DNA from: Frateuria sp. Soil773
GTDB taxonomy: Bacteria > Pseudomonadota > Gammaproteobacteria > Xanthomonadales > Rhodanobacteraceae
Direction of reading: 5' to 3'
Assembly (NCBI RefSeq): GCF_001428405.1
Contig: NZ_LMSL01000041.1
Coordinates: forward strand, 261,659-316,257
DNA length: 54,599 bases
Made by a program: the position numbers and the translations under genes. Positions 34,076 to 42,865 of this stretch are shown one piece after another (position 1 is the first letter of the stretch; each line of letters starts with the position of its first letter). The notes under the pieces are model-generated. The model saw nothing but the letters and a program-made list of their open reading frames with translations, had not been told where the DNA came from and made no database searches.

Positions 34076-34838
34076 GGAATTCAAGGCCGAGGTTGCCGAC
34101 AACATTCGCCGACTGAGTCTCGACGAAAGCATAAAGCGCAAGTCCGCCGAATGGCTGAGTGACATCACCACGCTTCGCTACGCATACAACTTCCAATGGA
34201 TGGGCCGCCCCATCATCCAGGTGCCACAGGATATGGTGGCCATCCAGGAGCTGATCTGGCAGATCAAGCCCGATCTCATCATAGAGACGGGTATCGCACA
34301 TGGCGGGTCGCTGATCCTCAGCGCATCCATGCTTGCATTGATCGACTATTGCGAAGCGGTCGAGAATGGCCAACTGCTTGATCCCAAGACCCCCCGTCGG
34401 CGCGTGCTGGGCGTGGACATCGACATCCGTGCGCACAACCGGGCAGCGATCGAAGCCCACCCTATGGCGCACCGCATCGACATGATCCAGGGCTCGTCGA
34501 TCGCTCCCGGAATCGTCGCCCAGGTGCGCAAGATGTCGGCAGGATACGAGCGCGTGATGGTAATTCTCGATTCCAACCATACCCATGCACATGTGCTGGC
34601 CGAGCTCGACGCATATGCACCGCTGGTCAGCTCTGGCAGCTACTGCGTGGTGTTCGATACCGTGATCGAGGATCTGCCGGCAGGCATGTACCCAGACCGC
34701 CCCTGGGACGTAGGCAACAGCCCCAAAACGGCCGTACGCGAATTCCTGTCCCGCAACCGCGATTTCGAGGTGGACGAGGCTATCGAGGCCAAATTGCTGA
34801 TCACGGTCGCACCTGGCGGCTATCTGCGCCGGCGCTAG
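34062..34838 (+). CDS. CmcI/cephalosporin-hydroxylase family protein
   Basis: A 258-residue protein of the CmcI/RhlMT family, a SAM-dependent methyltransferase fold (LIIETGIAHGGSLILSA as the SAM-binding segment, GVDIDIRAHN, VILDSNHTHAHV as the metal-site region). Members O-methylate sugars or act in antibiotic tailoring despite the family name. O-methylation of the glycan is therefore a reasonable guess, but the substrate is unknown. It overlaps the WbqC-like gene and is followed 9 bases later by the flippase gene. Confidence 0.78.
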   Translation: MNPTEEFKAEVADNIRRLSLDESIKRKSAEWLSDITTLRYAYNFQWMGRPIIQVPQDMVAIQELIWQIKPDLIIETGIAHGGSLILSASMLALIDYCEAVENGQLLDPKTPRRRVLGVDIDIRAHNRAAIEAHPMAHRIDMIQGSSIAPGIVAQVRKMSAGYERVMVILDSNHTHAHVLAELDAYAPLVSSGSYCVVFDTVIEDLPAGMYPDRPWDVGNSPKTAVREFLSRNRDFEVDEAIEAKLLITVAPGGYLRRR

Positions 34839-34846
34839 GTAGCCGC

Positions 34847-36346
34847 GTGGCCACCCTGCGCATCAATATCCTGGCCAATTACGCAGGACAGGCCTGGATG
34901 GTTGCCATGTCCATGGCCTTCCTGCCTTTGTATATCCGCATACTCGGCATGGAGGCGTTTGGCCTGGTCGGCCTGATGCTGAGCTTCCAATCGATTTCGC
35001 AATTGTTCGATTTCGGTATCGGCGGCGCAGCCAATCGCGAGCTTTCGAGGCGGTCGCATGATCACGCGCTTGCCGACAGTGCGCGCGATCTGGTGCGCAC
35101 GTCGGAAAGCGTGATCTGGCTGCTGACGATCCTGGTGGGGCTGCTCATCTGGATCTGCAGTGGCCTGATGACCGATCACTGGCTGCATCTGCGCAGCATG
35201 GGCCGGGATGAAGCCAAGCATGCCATCGCGATCATGGGCATCGCCATAGCCTTGCTGTGGCCCAATGCGTTCTACGCCAACTGCCTGTCGGGCTTGGAAA
35301 AGCAGCCTGCGCTGAACGTCATCAATGCAGCATTTGCCACCCTGCGCAGTGCGGGTGTTCTGGCGGTTCTGCTGTGGATCTCGCCATCCATCGCGGCATT
35401 TCTATGGTGGTATGCGGCAGTCGGCGCCTGCCAGTCGATCACGACCGCCATCGCTGTGTGGCGAGCACTGCCGCAGGGCCAGCGCCATGCACGCTGGTCT
35501 CGTCGCGAGCTGCATGGCAATAGTCGGTTTGCCGGTGGCCTGTTCGCCATCGGCTTGTTGTCGATGGGCGTAAGTCAGCTCGATCGCCTGAGTATGGCGT
35601 CGTTGCGCCCACTGGCGGAACTCGGCTACTACACGTTGGCATTGAGCGTAGCCGCCGGGCTCGGCCGCATGGTATTGCCCATGTTCAATGCACTCTATCC
35701 GCGCTTCAGTCGCCTGGTAATGCGCGGCGACAAGGCGGCATTGACCGAACTCTACCACCTCAGCAGCCAGTGCCTTGCCGTAATGATCGCCGCAGTGGCG
35801 ATGGTACTGATCGTGTATGCGCACGACGTGCTGTACCTGTGGACGGGCGATGCCAACCTGTCCGGTAAGGTTGCATTACCTTTGGCGGTTCTCGTCCTTG
35901 GATCGGCACTCAACGGATTGATGAACATTCCTTATGCACTACAGCTTTCATACGGCTGGACACGGCTAGCCATGGGCCTGAATGCCGTCACCTTGCTCCT
36001 CGGGATCCCATTCTGTTTCTGGGCAGTCTCCCGTTATGGCATGGCTGGCGCCGCGTGCCTATGGATGCTGGCCAATCTCGCCTCGGTAACGATCGGCATC
36101 CCGCTCATGCATCGACGCCTGCTGCAGAGAGAAATGGCAAACTGGTACTTGAACGATCTTCTTCCGCCGCTGCTTGCAGCCATGGTCACCACTCTTGCCC
36201 TGAGTCTCCTGCTGCCGCCGCTACCGCGTACGATCACCGGCTTCGCAATGCTGGGCTTCGTCAGCATCATGACCCTGACCATGAGCGCACTGGCATCGAA
36301 AGCCGTGCGCGGAATGATCCGGGCCAGGCTGGCCATCGCATTCTGA
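34847..36346 (+). CDS. Wzx-type lipid-linked oligosaccharide flippase
   Basis: A 499-residue inner-membrane protein with about 12-14 hydrophobic helices. The start NILANYAGQAWMVAMSMAFLPLYIRILGMEAFGLVGL is typical of MATE/PST-family Wzx proteins. It should move an undecaprenyl-diphosphate-linked glycan to the periplasmic face. The start is GTG 34847. Its presence implies a whole oligosaccharide is exported, beyond single Und-P-sugars. A Wzy-type polymerase or O-OTase with a Wzy_C domain was not recognised in the window. Confidence 0.85.
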   Translation: MATLRINILANYAGQAWMVAMSMAFLPLYIRILGMEAFGLVGLMLSFQSISQLFDFGIGGAANRELSRRSHDHALADSARDLVRTSESVIWLLTILVGLLIWICSGLMTDHWLHLRSMGRDEAKHAIAIMGIAIALLWPNAFYANCLSGLEKQPALNVINAAFATLRSAGVLAVLLWISPSIAAFLWWYAAVGACQSITTAIAVWRALPQGQRHARWSRRELHGNSRFAGGLFAIGLLSMGVSQLDRLSMASLRPLAELGYYTLALSVAAGLGRMVLPMFNALYPRFSRLVMRGDKAALTELYHLSSQCLAVMIAAVAMVLIVYAHDVLYLWTGDANLSGKVALPLAVLVLGSALNGLMNIPYALQLSYGWTRLAMGLNAVTLLLGIPFCFWAVSRYGMAGAACLWMLANLASVTIGIPLMHRRLLQREMANWYLNDLLPPLLAAMVTTLALSLLLPPLPRTITGFAMLGFVSIMTLTMSALASKAVRGMIRARLAIAF

Positions 36347-36360
36347 TCTTTTAGCGCCCC

Positions 36361-37575
36361 ATGACCGACCCCAAGATCACTGTCATCATTCCCACTCGGG
36401 AACGCTGCGACGTTCTGGAATCGTCGCTGCGCACGGCAACGTCGCAGGACTACGAAAACCTGGAAATCATCGTCAGCGACAATTGCAGCGGCGACGACAC
36501 CCCTGACGTCGTTCGCCGGGCGCACGACCGCCGCATCCGCTATCTGAACACCGGCAAGCGCTTGAGCATGTCGCACAACTGGGAATTCGCGCTTTCGCAC
36601 GTGGACGAAGGCTGGGTCACCTTCATGGGCGATGACGATGGATTGATGCCTGCCGCCTTGTCCTCTGTCGCGGACATCATCCGCGCGACAAATGCCAAGG
36701 CCATCAGATCGAGTTTCTGCACATACGACTGGCCCATGATCACGGGCAACAAGCATGGACAACTGATTGTCCCCAGAACCACCCGGCTTGAGGTTCGAGA
36801 AACTTGCCGTTGGTTGTCCAGAGTCATGCATGGCCGCGCCAGATACAGCCAACTTCCCATGATCTACAACGGCGGCTTCATCCATACCTCCATCCTGAAA
36901 GAGATCAGGGCCAAAACGGGATCGTACTTCCTATCGGCCAGCCCAGACGTCTACTCGGCCATTGCCATCTCGAGGAGCATCGATCGTTACGTCTATACCG
37001 GCGTACCGTTAGCGATCAGCGGGACCTCCGGCCACAGCAATGGGCATTCCTTTTTCTCGGCCAACAAGCAACGCAACGAAATCCCTCGCACGAAATTCGC
37101 CAATGAAGGCAACATTCCGTTCCATGCCAGCGTCCCCCTCTGCGTCGACGGATCCTATCCTTTGTCGCTTCAGGTCTGTGCCTATGAGGCGTATATGCAA
37201 TCCGAATCACTCGGCAACCCCGTCCCCGGGATCAATCCTGCACAGCAACTCGAAGTGATCATGGCAACCGCCGGAAAACACCGAACCTCCATAGCCAAAT
37301 GGGGCGAGGCGTTTGCAGAGATGCACCAACTCGACTACGGAACAGCCCAGCGATCAGCCGAGCTGAAACGTTACCTCCTGCAGTCGACCGCCATGATTCG
37401 GAAGATATTCAACGCCGCGAATTCCGTCATCACGGAGACCTTGCCGATCAGCAACATCCACGAAGCAAGCATCGCCGCGGCGGTAATCAGGTCGTCGCCA
37501 GGGAGGATGGACAGCCTGCGTTTTCTGGCAAGCCGACTGGCCAGCCTGAGCAAACAACTCACGCAGTCCGATTGA
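36361..37575 (+). CDS. Family 2 glycosyltransferase
   Basis: A 404-residue cytoplasmic GT-A glycosyltransferase. The N-terminal domain shows ITVIIPTRERCDVLESSL, the nucleotide-binding IVSDNCSGDDT and the metal-site FMGDDDGLMP (about residues 85-95). The C-terminal 170 residues have no recognised domain. It is the last plus-strand gene of the island. Its final 17 bases overlap the 3' end of the convergent GT4 gene. Confidence 0.85.
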   Translation: MTDPKITVIIPTRERCDVLESSLRTATSQDYENLEIIVSDNCSGDDTPDVVRRAHDRRIRYLNTGKRLSMSHNWEFALSHVDEGWVTFMGDDDGLMPAALSSVADIIRATNAKAIRSSFCTYDWPMITGNKHGQLIVPRTTRLEVRETCRWLSRVMHGRARYSQLPMIYNGGFIHTSILKEIRAKTGSYFLSASPDVYSAIAISRSIDRYVYTGVPLAISGTSGHSNGHSFFSANKQRNEIPRTKFANEGNIPFHASVPLCVDGSYPLSLQVCAYEAYMQSESLGNPVPGINPAQQLEVIMATAGKHRTSIAKWGEAFAEMHQLDYGTAQRSAELKRYLLQSTAMIRKIFNAANSVITETLPISNIHEASIAAAVIRSSPGRMDSLRFLASRLASLSKQLTQSD

Positions 37576-38608
37576 ACAGCACGCTCCGATATGCCTTGAG
37601 ATAAGCTGACAGCGCGGCTTCCTCCCCAAAGCATTCGACTGCCCGCAGGCGTCCGGCCTGACCCAGCCGCAGGCCCAAAGACCTGTCCGAAGCAAGCTCG
37701 CGCGCATAGGCAACCAGTTGCCTTACGTCATCCACTTTCGCCAGCAATGCCGTTTTACCGTGCTCGCAAATCTCCGCAGTACCCGTACTGCTGAATCCGA
37801 TCACGGGCAATCCACATGCCATTGCCTCGAGTGCGACATAGCCAAAGGGTTCATAGCGGGAAGGCACCAACACGGCATCGACAGAGTGGTATACCGCCGG
37901 CATTTCTTTCGGCGCGATGCGCGGTACAAGCCTCATGTTCGGAGGCCGATGGCGAGAACGAAAGCCTTCGCGCAGACCTCCAAGGCAATGAAGCTCGAAC
38001 CCTGCCCCCAGCATACCGGCAATTGCCGGAAGCAGGTCCGCCCCTTTCCGACGCGAGGGGTTTCCCACAAACAAGAGCCTGAACGGACGCTTGATCGGTC
38101 GCTTCTGTTCCCGCCCCGGTCCTGCTGCAACCGGCGTCGGGGAAAACTGATCGGCATCTATCCAGTTGTGGATGACGGTAACCGGCTTGCTCAGATCCAT
38201 GCGCATCGAAGCAGCGCAGAATTCACTCACAGCGACCACCGCGTCGGCTGCATGAAACGATCTTCGCATGCACGGCTCGATGAACCAGCGGTGGTAAAGG
38301 CGCTGCAAACGTCCCTGCCAGCTCGCGAATGCAGGGTGAGCGACATACTGATGCTCCGTGACGATCAACGGAATGCCGTCGCGCTTGAACGCGAAGGCCT
38401 GCCAGCTGTTCGCATGCACGACATCGGTTCCTGCCGGCGGGTCGAATGAGGTCAGCCGCCAAGGCGTCAGCTCATAATGATGATCGAACCACTGCACGCA
38501 AGGCTCGTGACCCGCCCGCATCAATCCATCCGCAAGGCGCTGGACGAAAACGTCTGCACCGCTGCCGGCGCGAATAGCGGGAAGCCAAACCCTGAGCGCG
38601 GCACTCAT
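37559..38608 (-). CDS. Family 4 glycosyltransferase
   Basis: A 349-residue GT-B glycosyltransferase of family 4 (GT1/GT4 clan). The donor-binding half has RLLFVGNPSRRKGADLLPAIAG and the E-x7-E motif in PSRYEPFGYVALEAMACGLPVIG. The N-terminal half has AGSGADVFVQRLADGLMRAGHE. ATG 38606-38608 overlaps the previous gene's stop by four bases. It is the last gene of the minus-strand glycan operon. Confidence 0.88.
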   Translation of the reverse strand: MSAALRVWLPAIRAGSGADVFVQRLADGLMRAGHEPCVQWFDHHYELTPWRLTSFDPPAGTDVVHANSWQAFAFKRDGIPLIVTEHQYVAHPAFASWQGRLQRLYHRWFIEPCMRRSFHAADAVVAVSEFCAASMRMDLSKPVTVIHNWIDADQFSPTPVAAGPGREQKRPIKRPFRLLFVGNPSRRKGADLLPAIAGMLGAGFELHCLGGLREGFRSRHRPPNMRLVPRIAPKEMPAVYHSVDAVLVPSRYEPFGYVALEAMACGLPVIGFSSTGTAEICEHGKTALLAKVDDVRQLVAYARELASDRSLGLRLGQAGRLRAVECFGEEAALSAYLKAYRSVLFNRTA

Positions 38609-39792
38609 GCCGATGCGCGTTGATTGACGAGGCATGACAAGGCTTCGCGCATCTTCGCGCCGAAAAGCCCCCATTCGAACGCCTCCGAAAAACGCCGCGC
38701 CTCGGCACAGACTTCAGGCGTGCGCCCCGTTTCCAGCACTTGCTGGATCCGCTTGCCCATGCCGGCGTAATCTCCAGGCGGGACCAGCCAGCCCGAACGT
38801 CCGTCGGCAATCGCATCTGCCACTCCACCGACTTCAAACGCAACCGTGGGCAGGCCATGGGCGGCGGCTTCGATGGCTACCATGCCGAATCCCTCAACGT
38901 CTCCCGGCAGATCGAGGAGAGGGAACACGCACACGTCCGCCGCGGCATATGCTGCCGCCAGCTCCGACTCGCTGCACGCTCCCAGCATCTGAACCGCATG
39001 ATCAAGACCCAATGCATGGGCACATTCGCGTATGTCCTGCACATTGCCCACGCCTGCGCGCTTGAGCGCATCCGGAGCACCATCGCCTATGACAACGAGG
39101 ACAGCATCCGGATTGACGGTCATTATCTGCGGCAAGGCATGGCGCACGAATTCGCGCAGTCCCTTGCGCGCAGTCAGCCGCCCCACGGACAGCAGCAACT
39201 TCTTGCCAATCAATCCATGCCGTTGCCTGAAACCCATACCGATCCCATCGCCGTTTGGACCGGGCAACTCCACCCCAGGATGGATGACGACGATCCTCTC
39301 AGGGCTCACACCGACCTGCTCGGCAAGCATGGCCGTATTGCGGCTATTGACGATGCATAGCTCGCAGCGACGAAGAAATGGAAGCCACAAGGCTCGATAC
39401 AGCGGATGCCTCACGACGAGGTCCAGACCATGCGCATAGACTGCGCTTCGGCCACCTGCGAGCCATGCTGCGAACATGGCAATGGGAGCGGTCAAGCCAC
39501 TACCGGCCAAAACGATTCTCGGCTTGAACTCGCGGGCACACCACATTGCACGCAACCAAGCCTTGAGCAGGAAACGCCATAACGGACGCACTCCCACCTC
39601 GTGCACCTTGAGCGTTGCCGGGAGTTCCTGGCGACTACCCTCCGGACCTATGACATGCACGTCGAATCGCGCTTGGAGTTCGATGGCAATGTGCCTGTTC
39701 AACCGCTCCATTCCCCCGCGTAGCGGAGGCAGATTACGGGTGACCAGCAGGACCGGCACCGACTCACCCAGGTCGTCGACTGGCTCACGCAT
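38605..39792 (-). CDS. Family 4 glycosyltransferase
   Basis: A 395-residue GT-B enzyme. PLRGGMERLNRHIAIEL lies at the N-terminus, with LLSVGRLTARKGLREFVRHALP and the E-x7-E region DLPGDVEGFGMVAIEAAAHGLPTVAF in the C-terminal half. ATG 39790-39792 is chosen because upstream codons belong to the overlapping methyltransferase end. It is coupled to both neighbours by short overlaps. Confidence 0.88.
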   Translation of the reverse strand: MREPVDDLGESVPVLLVTRNLPPLRGGMERLNRHIAIELQARFDVHVIGPEGSRQELPATLKVHEVGVRPLWRFLLKAWLRAMWCAREFKPRIVLAGSGLTAPIAMFAAWLAGGRSAVYAHGLDLVVRHPLYRALWLPFLRRCELCIVNSRNTAMLAEQVGVSPERIVVIHPGVELPGPNGDGIGMGFRQRHGLIGKKLLLSVGRLTARKGLREFVRHALPQIMTVNPDAVLVVIGDGAPDALKRAGVGNVQDIRECAHALGLDHAVQMLGACSESELAAAYAAADVCVFPLLDLPGDVEGFGMVAIEAAAHGLPTVAFEVGGVADAIADGRSGWLVPPGDYAGMGKRIQQVLETGRTPEVCAEARRFSEAFEWGLFGAKMREALSCLVNQRASA

Positions 39793-40498
39793 GGTCGGCA
39801 CGGCAATAGTGATACACCTGATACTGCCAACCCAATGGCCAGACAGCCAATGCAAAAGCCTGCAATGCACGCACGGGCCAAGCCAATGGATTTCCACGTG
39901 CGATCCACGACCATGAAATTGGATGGAGATCCGGCCAACGCTCGGTTACCTGCAAACCCGCTGCTTCGAACAGCTGTTGCCAGACGGCCAACTCGAATAC
40001 ATCCTCCTTCGCCTTGACTTGCTGAGTGCCTCCATAAAGGCCCAGCCGGCGTGTCAGGAAGCCGGCGTTCGGCACCAGGATGAGGAATGTCGCATTGGGC
40101 TTGGCGACCCGCCGCATCTCGACCAAGGCGCGCGGCTTGTCGAGAAAGTGTTCAAGCGATCCCATGCAGGTGACGAGATCGAAACGCGCATCGGCGAATG
40201 GCAGCGACTCGGCCTGACCGCACGCAAATTCGCCACCCGGAAAACGGCGCAAGCATTCGTCGATCGCCCGCTGCGACAAATCGATGCCGGCGACTGACGA
40301 ACCTTGCCGATGGAAGAAGCCCAGCCACTCGCCGGTGCCACAAGCCACATCTAGCACCGCACGATTGGACATGTTGCCCAGCCGCGCGCCTATCCTCCGG
40401 CAATGCCAAGGCAAGGACGCCTCGCCGGCGATGCGCGCGTAATACTCGTTATCGTAAAATTTTCGAATCGAATCGAACTTGTCTACGGGCTGGGCCAT
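39785..40498 (-). CDS. Class I SAM-dependent methyltransferase
   Basis: A 237-residue methyltransferase. Motif I is VLDVACGTGEWLG (about residues 48-60), followed by GIDLSQRAID and the post-motif FDLVTCMGSLEHFLDKPRAL. It resembles UbiE-like and glycan-cluster methyltransferases. The substrate is unknown, probably a sugar or lipid-linked intermediate. A hydrophobic C-terminal stretch (ALQAFALAVWPLGWQYQVYHY) suggests membrane contact. ATG 40496-40498 gives the likely N-terminus (MAQPVDKFDSIR). Confidence 0.82.
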   Translation of the reverse strand: MAQPVDKFDSIRKFYDNEYYARIAGEASLPWHCRRIGARLGNMSNRAVLDVACGTGEWLGFFHRQGSSVAGIDLSQRAIDECLRRFPGGEFACGQAESLPFADARFDLVTCMGSLEHFLDKPRALVEMRRVAKPNATFLILVPNAGFLTRRLGLYGGTQQVKAKEDVFELAVWQQLFEAAGLQVTERWPDLHPISWSWIARGNPLAWPVRALQAFALAVWPLGWQYQVYHYCRADHA

Positions 40499-40509
40499 AT
40501 TTGCTTCAA

Positions 40510-41370
40510 TCAGGGATTTCCATCCCGCCGATACGTCAATGCCGTGATCTGCTCGGAAATCAGGCCGATCAGGAAGATGATAACCGCCGAACTCCACAGC
40601 GCCACGCTGATGAGGCTCAGGCGATGGAAGTTGAAGAAGGTGTAGAAGTAATAGCCCAACCCCAATGCGAAAAAGCTCATCGCTGCCGGCACAAAGAGCT
40701 TCAGCGGGGAATACAGGGTGGCAATCTTGAAGATGATGAGCAGAAAGCGGATGCCGTCCTTGAACGGCCTGATGTGGCTCTTTCCCACGCGCTGCGCGGC
40801 CTTGACCGGTATGTAGGCCAAGGGATACGCACTGCGGAAAAACGCCATAGTGCTTGTGGTGGGGTAGCTGAATCCGTTCGGCAGGAGATGCAGGAATTCA
40901 CGGAACCTGCCCGCACGCACGGCACGGAAGCCGGAAGTCAGATCGGCCACCTTATGACCGGTCATGCGCGTTGCGAGCCAGTTGTAGAGCGTATTGGCTA
41001 GACCGCGCCCGACTCCGGCCTGGCTCCCCCAATCGCGTGCGCCGACGACCATATCGTAGCCCTCGTCGAGCCTGGCCACCAAGCGTGCGATATCCGCCGG
41101 ATCGTGCTGGCCGTCGCCATCCATGAACACGAGGACGTCTCCCGCGGCCGCTCGCGCTCCGCGCTTGACGGCAGCGCCATTGCCCATCGAGTACGGCGAG
41201 GACAAGCATTGAACGCCGCAGGCTGCGCAGATCGCCCGGGTATCGTCGGTGGAACCGTCGTCGACCACGATGATCTCCGCCTGCGGTTGTGCATCAAGCA
41301 ACCCAGGCAACAAATCGGCCAATGCGACAGCCTCGTTCTTGGCTGGCAGGATAATGCTGAGACGGTTCAA
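40510..41370 (-). CDS. GtrB/DPM1-like family 2 glycosyltransferase with membrane helices
   Basis: A 286-residue protein with a GT-A domain (LSIILPAKNEAVALADLLP, VVDDGSTDDT, VFMDGDGQHDPADI). Two C-terminal transmembrane helices follow (about 220-245 and 255-275). This layout matches enzymes that charge undecaprenyl phosphate with a sugar (GtrB, dolichol-phosphate mannose synthase type). Such a donor is what the GT-C-like genes behind pilA would need. The start TTG 41368-41370 has GGGGAG six bases upstream. An ATG at 41418 is in frame but lacks that site. Confidence 0.85.
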   Translation of the reverse strand: MNRLSIILPAKNEAVALADLLPGLLDAQPQAEIIVVDDGSTDDTRAICAACGVQCLSSPYSMGNGAAVKRGARAAAGDVLVFMDGDGQHDPADIARLVARLDEGYDMVVGARDWGSQAGVGRGLANTLYNWLATRMTGHKVADLTSGFRAVRAGRFREFLHLLPNGFSYPTTSTMAFFRSAYPLAYIPVKAAQRVGKSHIRPFKDGIRFLLIIFKIATLYSPLKLFVPAAMSFFALGLGYYFYTFFNFHRLSLISVALWSSAVIIFLIGLISEQITALTYRRDGNP

Positions 41371-41488
41371 GAGCGCTCCCCCGAGTGAGGCCGGATCATA
41401 GCGCAGGCCGTCTTCCACTGTTGTGGATCGGGTTGCCTGATGGCCGGCAATGCCTTTCAGAGGCTTTCAAGTATGGAAGGCACTCGGC

Positions 41489-42659
41489 TCAACGTGCATG
41501 CAACAGGTCGGTAACGGCCTGGATCACACGTTCGGCATCGCTATCGGACATGGCCGGCGACAGTGGCAAGCTGACGGTCTCGCGCCCCAGTTGCATGGCG
41601 CAAGGCCATTGCTCCGGACGCCAGCCGAAGCGCTGCTGGTAATAGGGGTGCTCGGGAATCGAGAGATAGTGCACGCCCGTACCGATTCCTGCGGCGTTCA
41701 TGGCATCGAGGAAGGCGTCACGTCCCAGTCCGGAGCGTGCAGCGTCGATCATCACCGTGTAGAGGTGGTAGCCATGACGCGTACCGGCGTCGGGCGGTGC
41801 CGGCAACCCCAGGGGAAAACCTGCGAATGCTTCGTCGTAGCGTTCCCAGAGTTCACGGCGACGTCGCCAGTTGGCTTCGACGCGAGCGAGCTGATGCAGG
41901 CCGATCGCCGCCTGCAGATCCATCATGTTGTATTTGAAACCGCACTCGACCACTTGGTAGTGCTTGTAGCCCTGGTCGCCGAAGCGGTGCCAGGCATCCT
42001 TGCTCATGCCGTGCAGGGCCAGGATACGCGCCCGGGCGACATGCTCTTCATCGCGCCCCAGGATCATGCCGCCCTCGCCGGTCACCACGTTCTTGGTGGC
42101 ATAGAAACTGAAGCAGCCGAAATCGCCGAAAGTACCCACCGGTTGCCCATCGAACTCGGTTTCGATCGCATGGGCGCAGTCCTCGATCACGACAAGGCCA
42201 TGCTTGCGGGCAATCGCCATGATGCGATCCATCGCACAGGGCCGGCCGGCGAAATGCACGGGCAGGATCGCGCGGGTACGCGGTGTGATCGCGGCCTCGA
42301 TCGCGTCCGGGTCGATGTTCTGGCTGGAAGGATCGACATCGGCCAGCACCGGGGCGAGGCCGGCATGCAGAATGGCATTGACGGTGGCGCAGAAGGTAAG
42401 CGGCGTGGTGATGACCTCTCCCCCCCGGTTCGATGCCGGCAGCCACCATGCCGACATGCAGGGCAGCCGTGCAGGAATTGACCGCGGCCACCCGCGACGG
42501 CGGGACACCGCGCCATGTGGCGAAATCGCGCTCGAACTGCGCCACCCGCGGACCTGTCCCCAGCCAGCCCGAACGAAGGCAGGCTTCGACCTCGGCGATC
42601 TCCTCTTCGCCAATGGCGGGTTTGCCGAATACCAGAAAGGGCTTTTCGGGAGCTGGCAT
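41489..42659 (-). pseudogene. DegT/ArnB-like sugar aminotransferase, frameshifted at a G7 tract
   Basis: The N-terminal part (MPAPEKPFLVFGKPAIGEEEI to VGMVAAGIEPGG) and the remainder (GEVITTPLTFCATVN to LLHAR) are in different frames. They join at a run of seven G on the minus strand (42420-42426). One G fewer would restore a normal 389-residue PLP aminotransferase with lysine in FYATKNVVTGEGG, EDCAHAIETEF and GFKYNMMDLQAAIG. The rest is intact, so the lesion is recent, a sequencing error, or a slippage switch. It is the first gene of the minus-strand glycan operon, facing away from pilB. Confidence 0.85.
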
Positions 42660-42865
42660 GAACGGGCCTGGGCAAAACCGCAGTTCTATACCAGTCGGCC
42701 CGACATCGTCCATCTCTGTTGCAGCGCAAGATAATTCCCTCGCGCGTGGCTTTGGCCTCCGCGTCTTGTGCGTCAGGTCACCCCCAGCGGCACCGCCGGG
42801 ATGACCCCGGAAGGGTATCTAGGGTAAATTCCACGACAATCAGGGGGCTGGGTCGGATTCTGCAT

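Noticed and set aside
42750-42770. Sigma-54 promoter upstream of pilB (TGGC and GC elements)
   Set aside because: GG and GC are 11 bases apart, not the required 10, and the -24 box lacks CAC.
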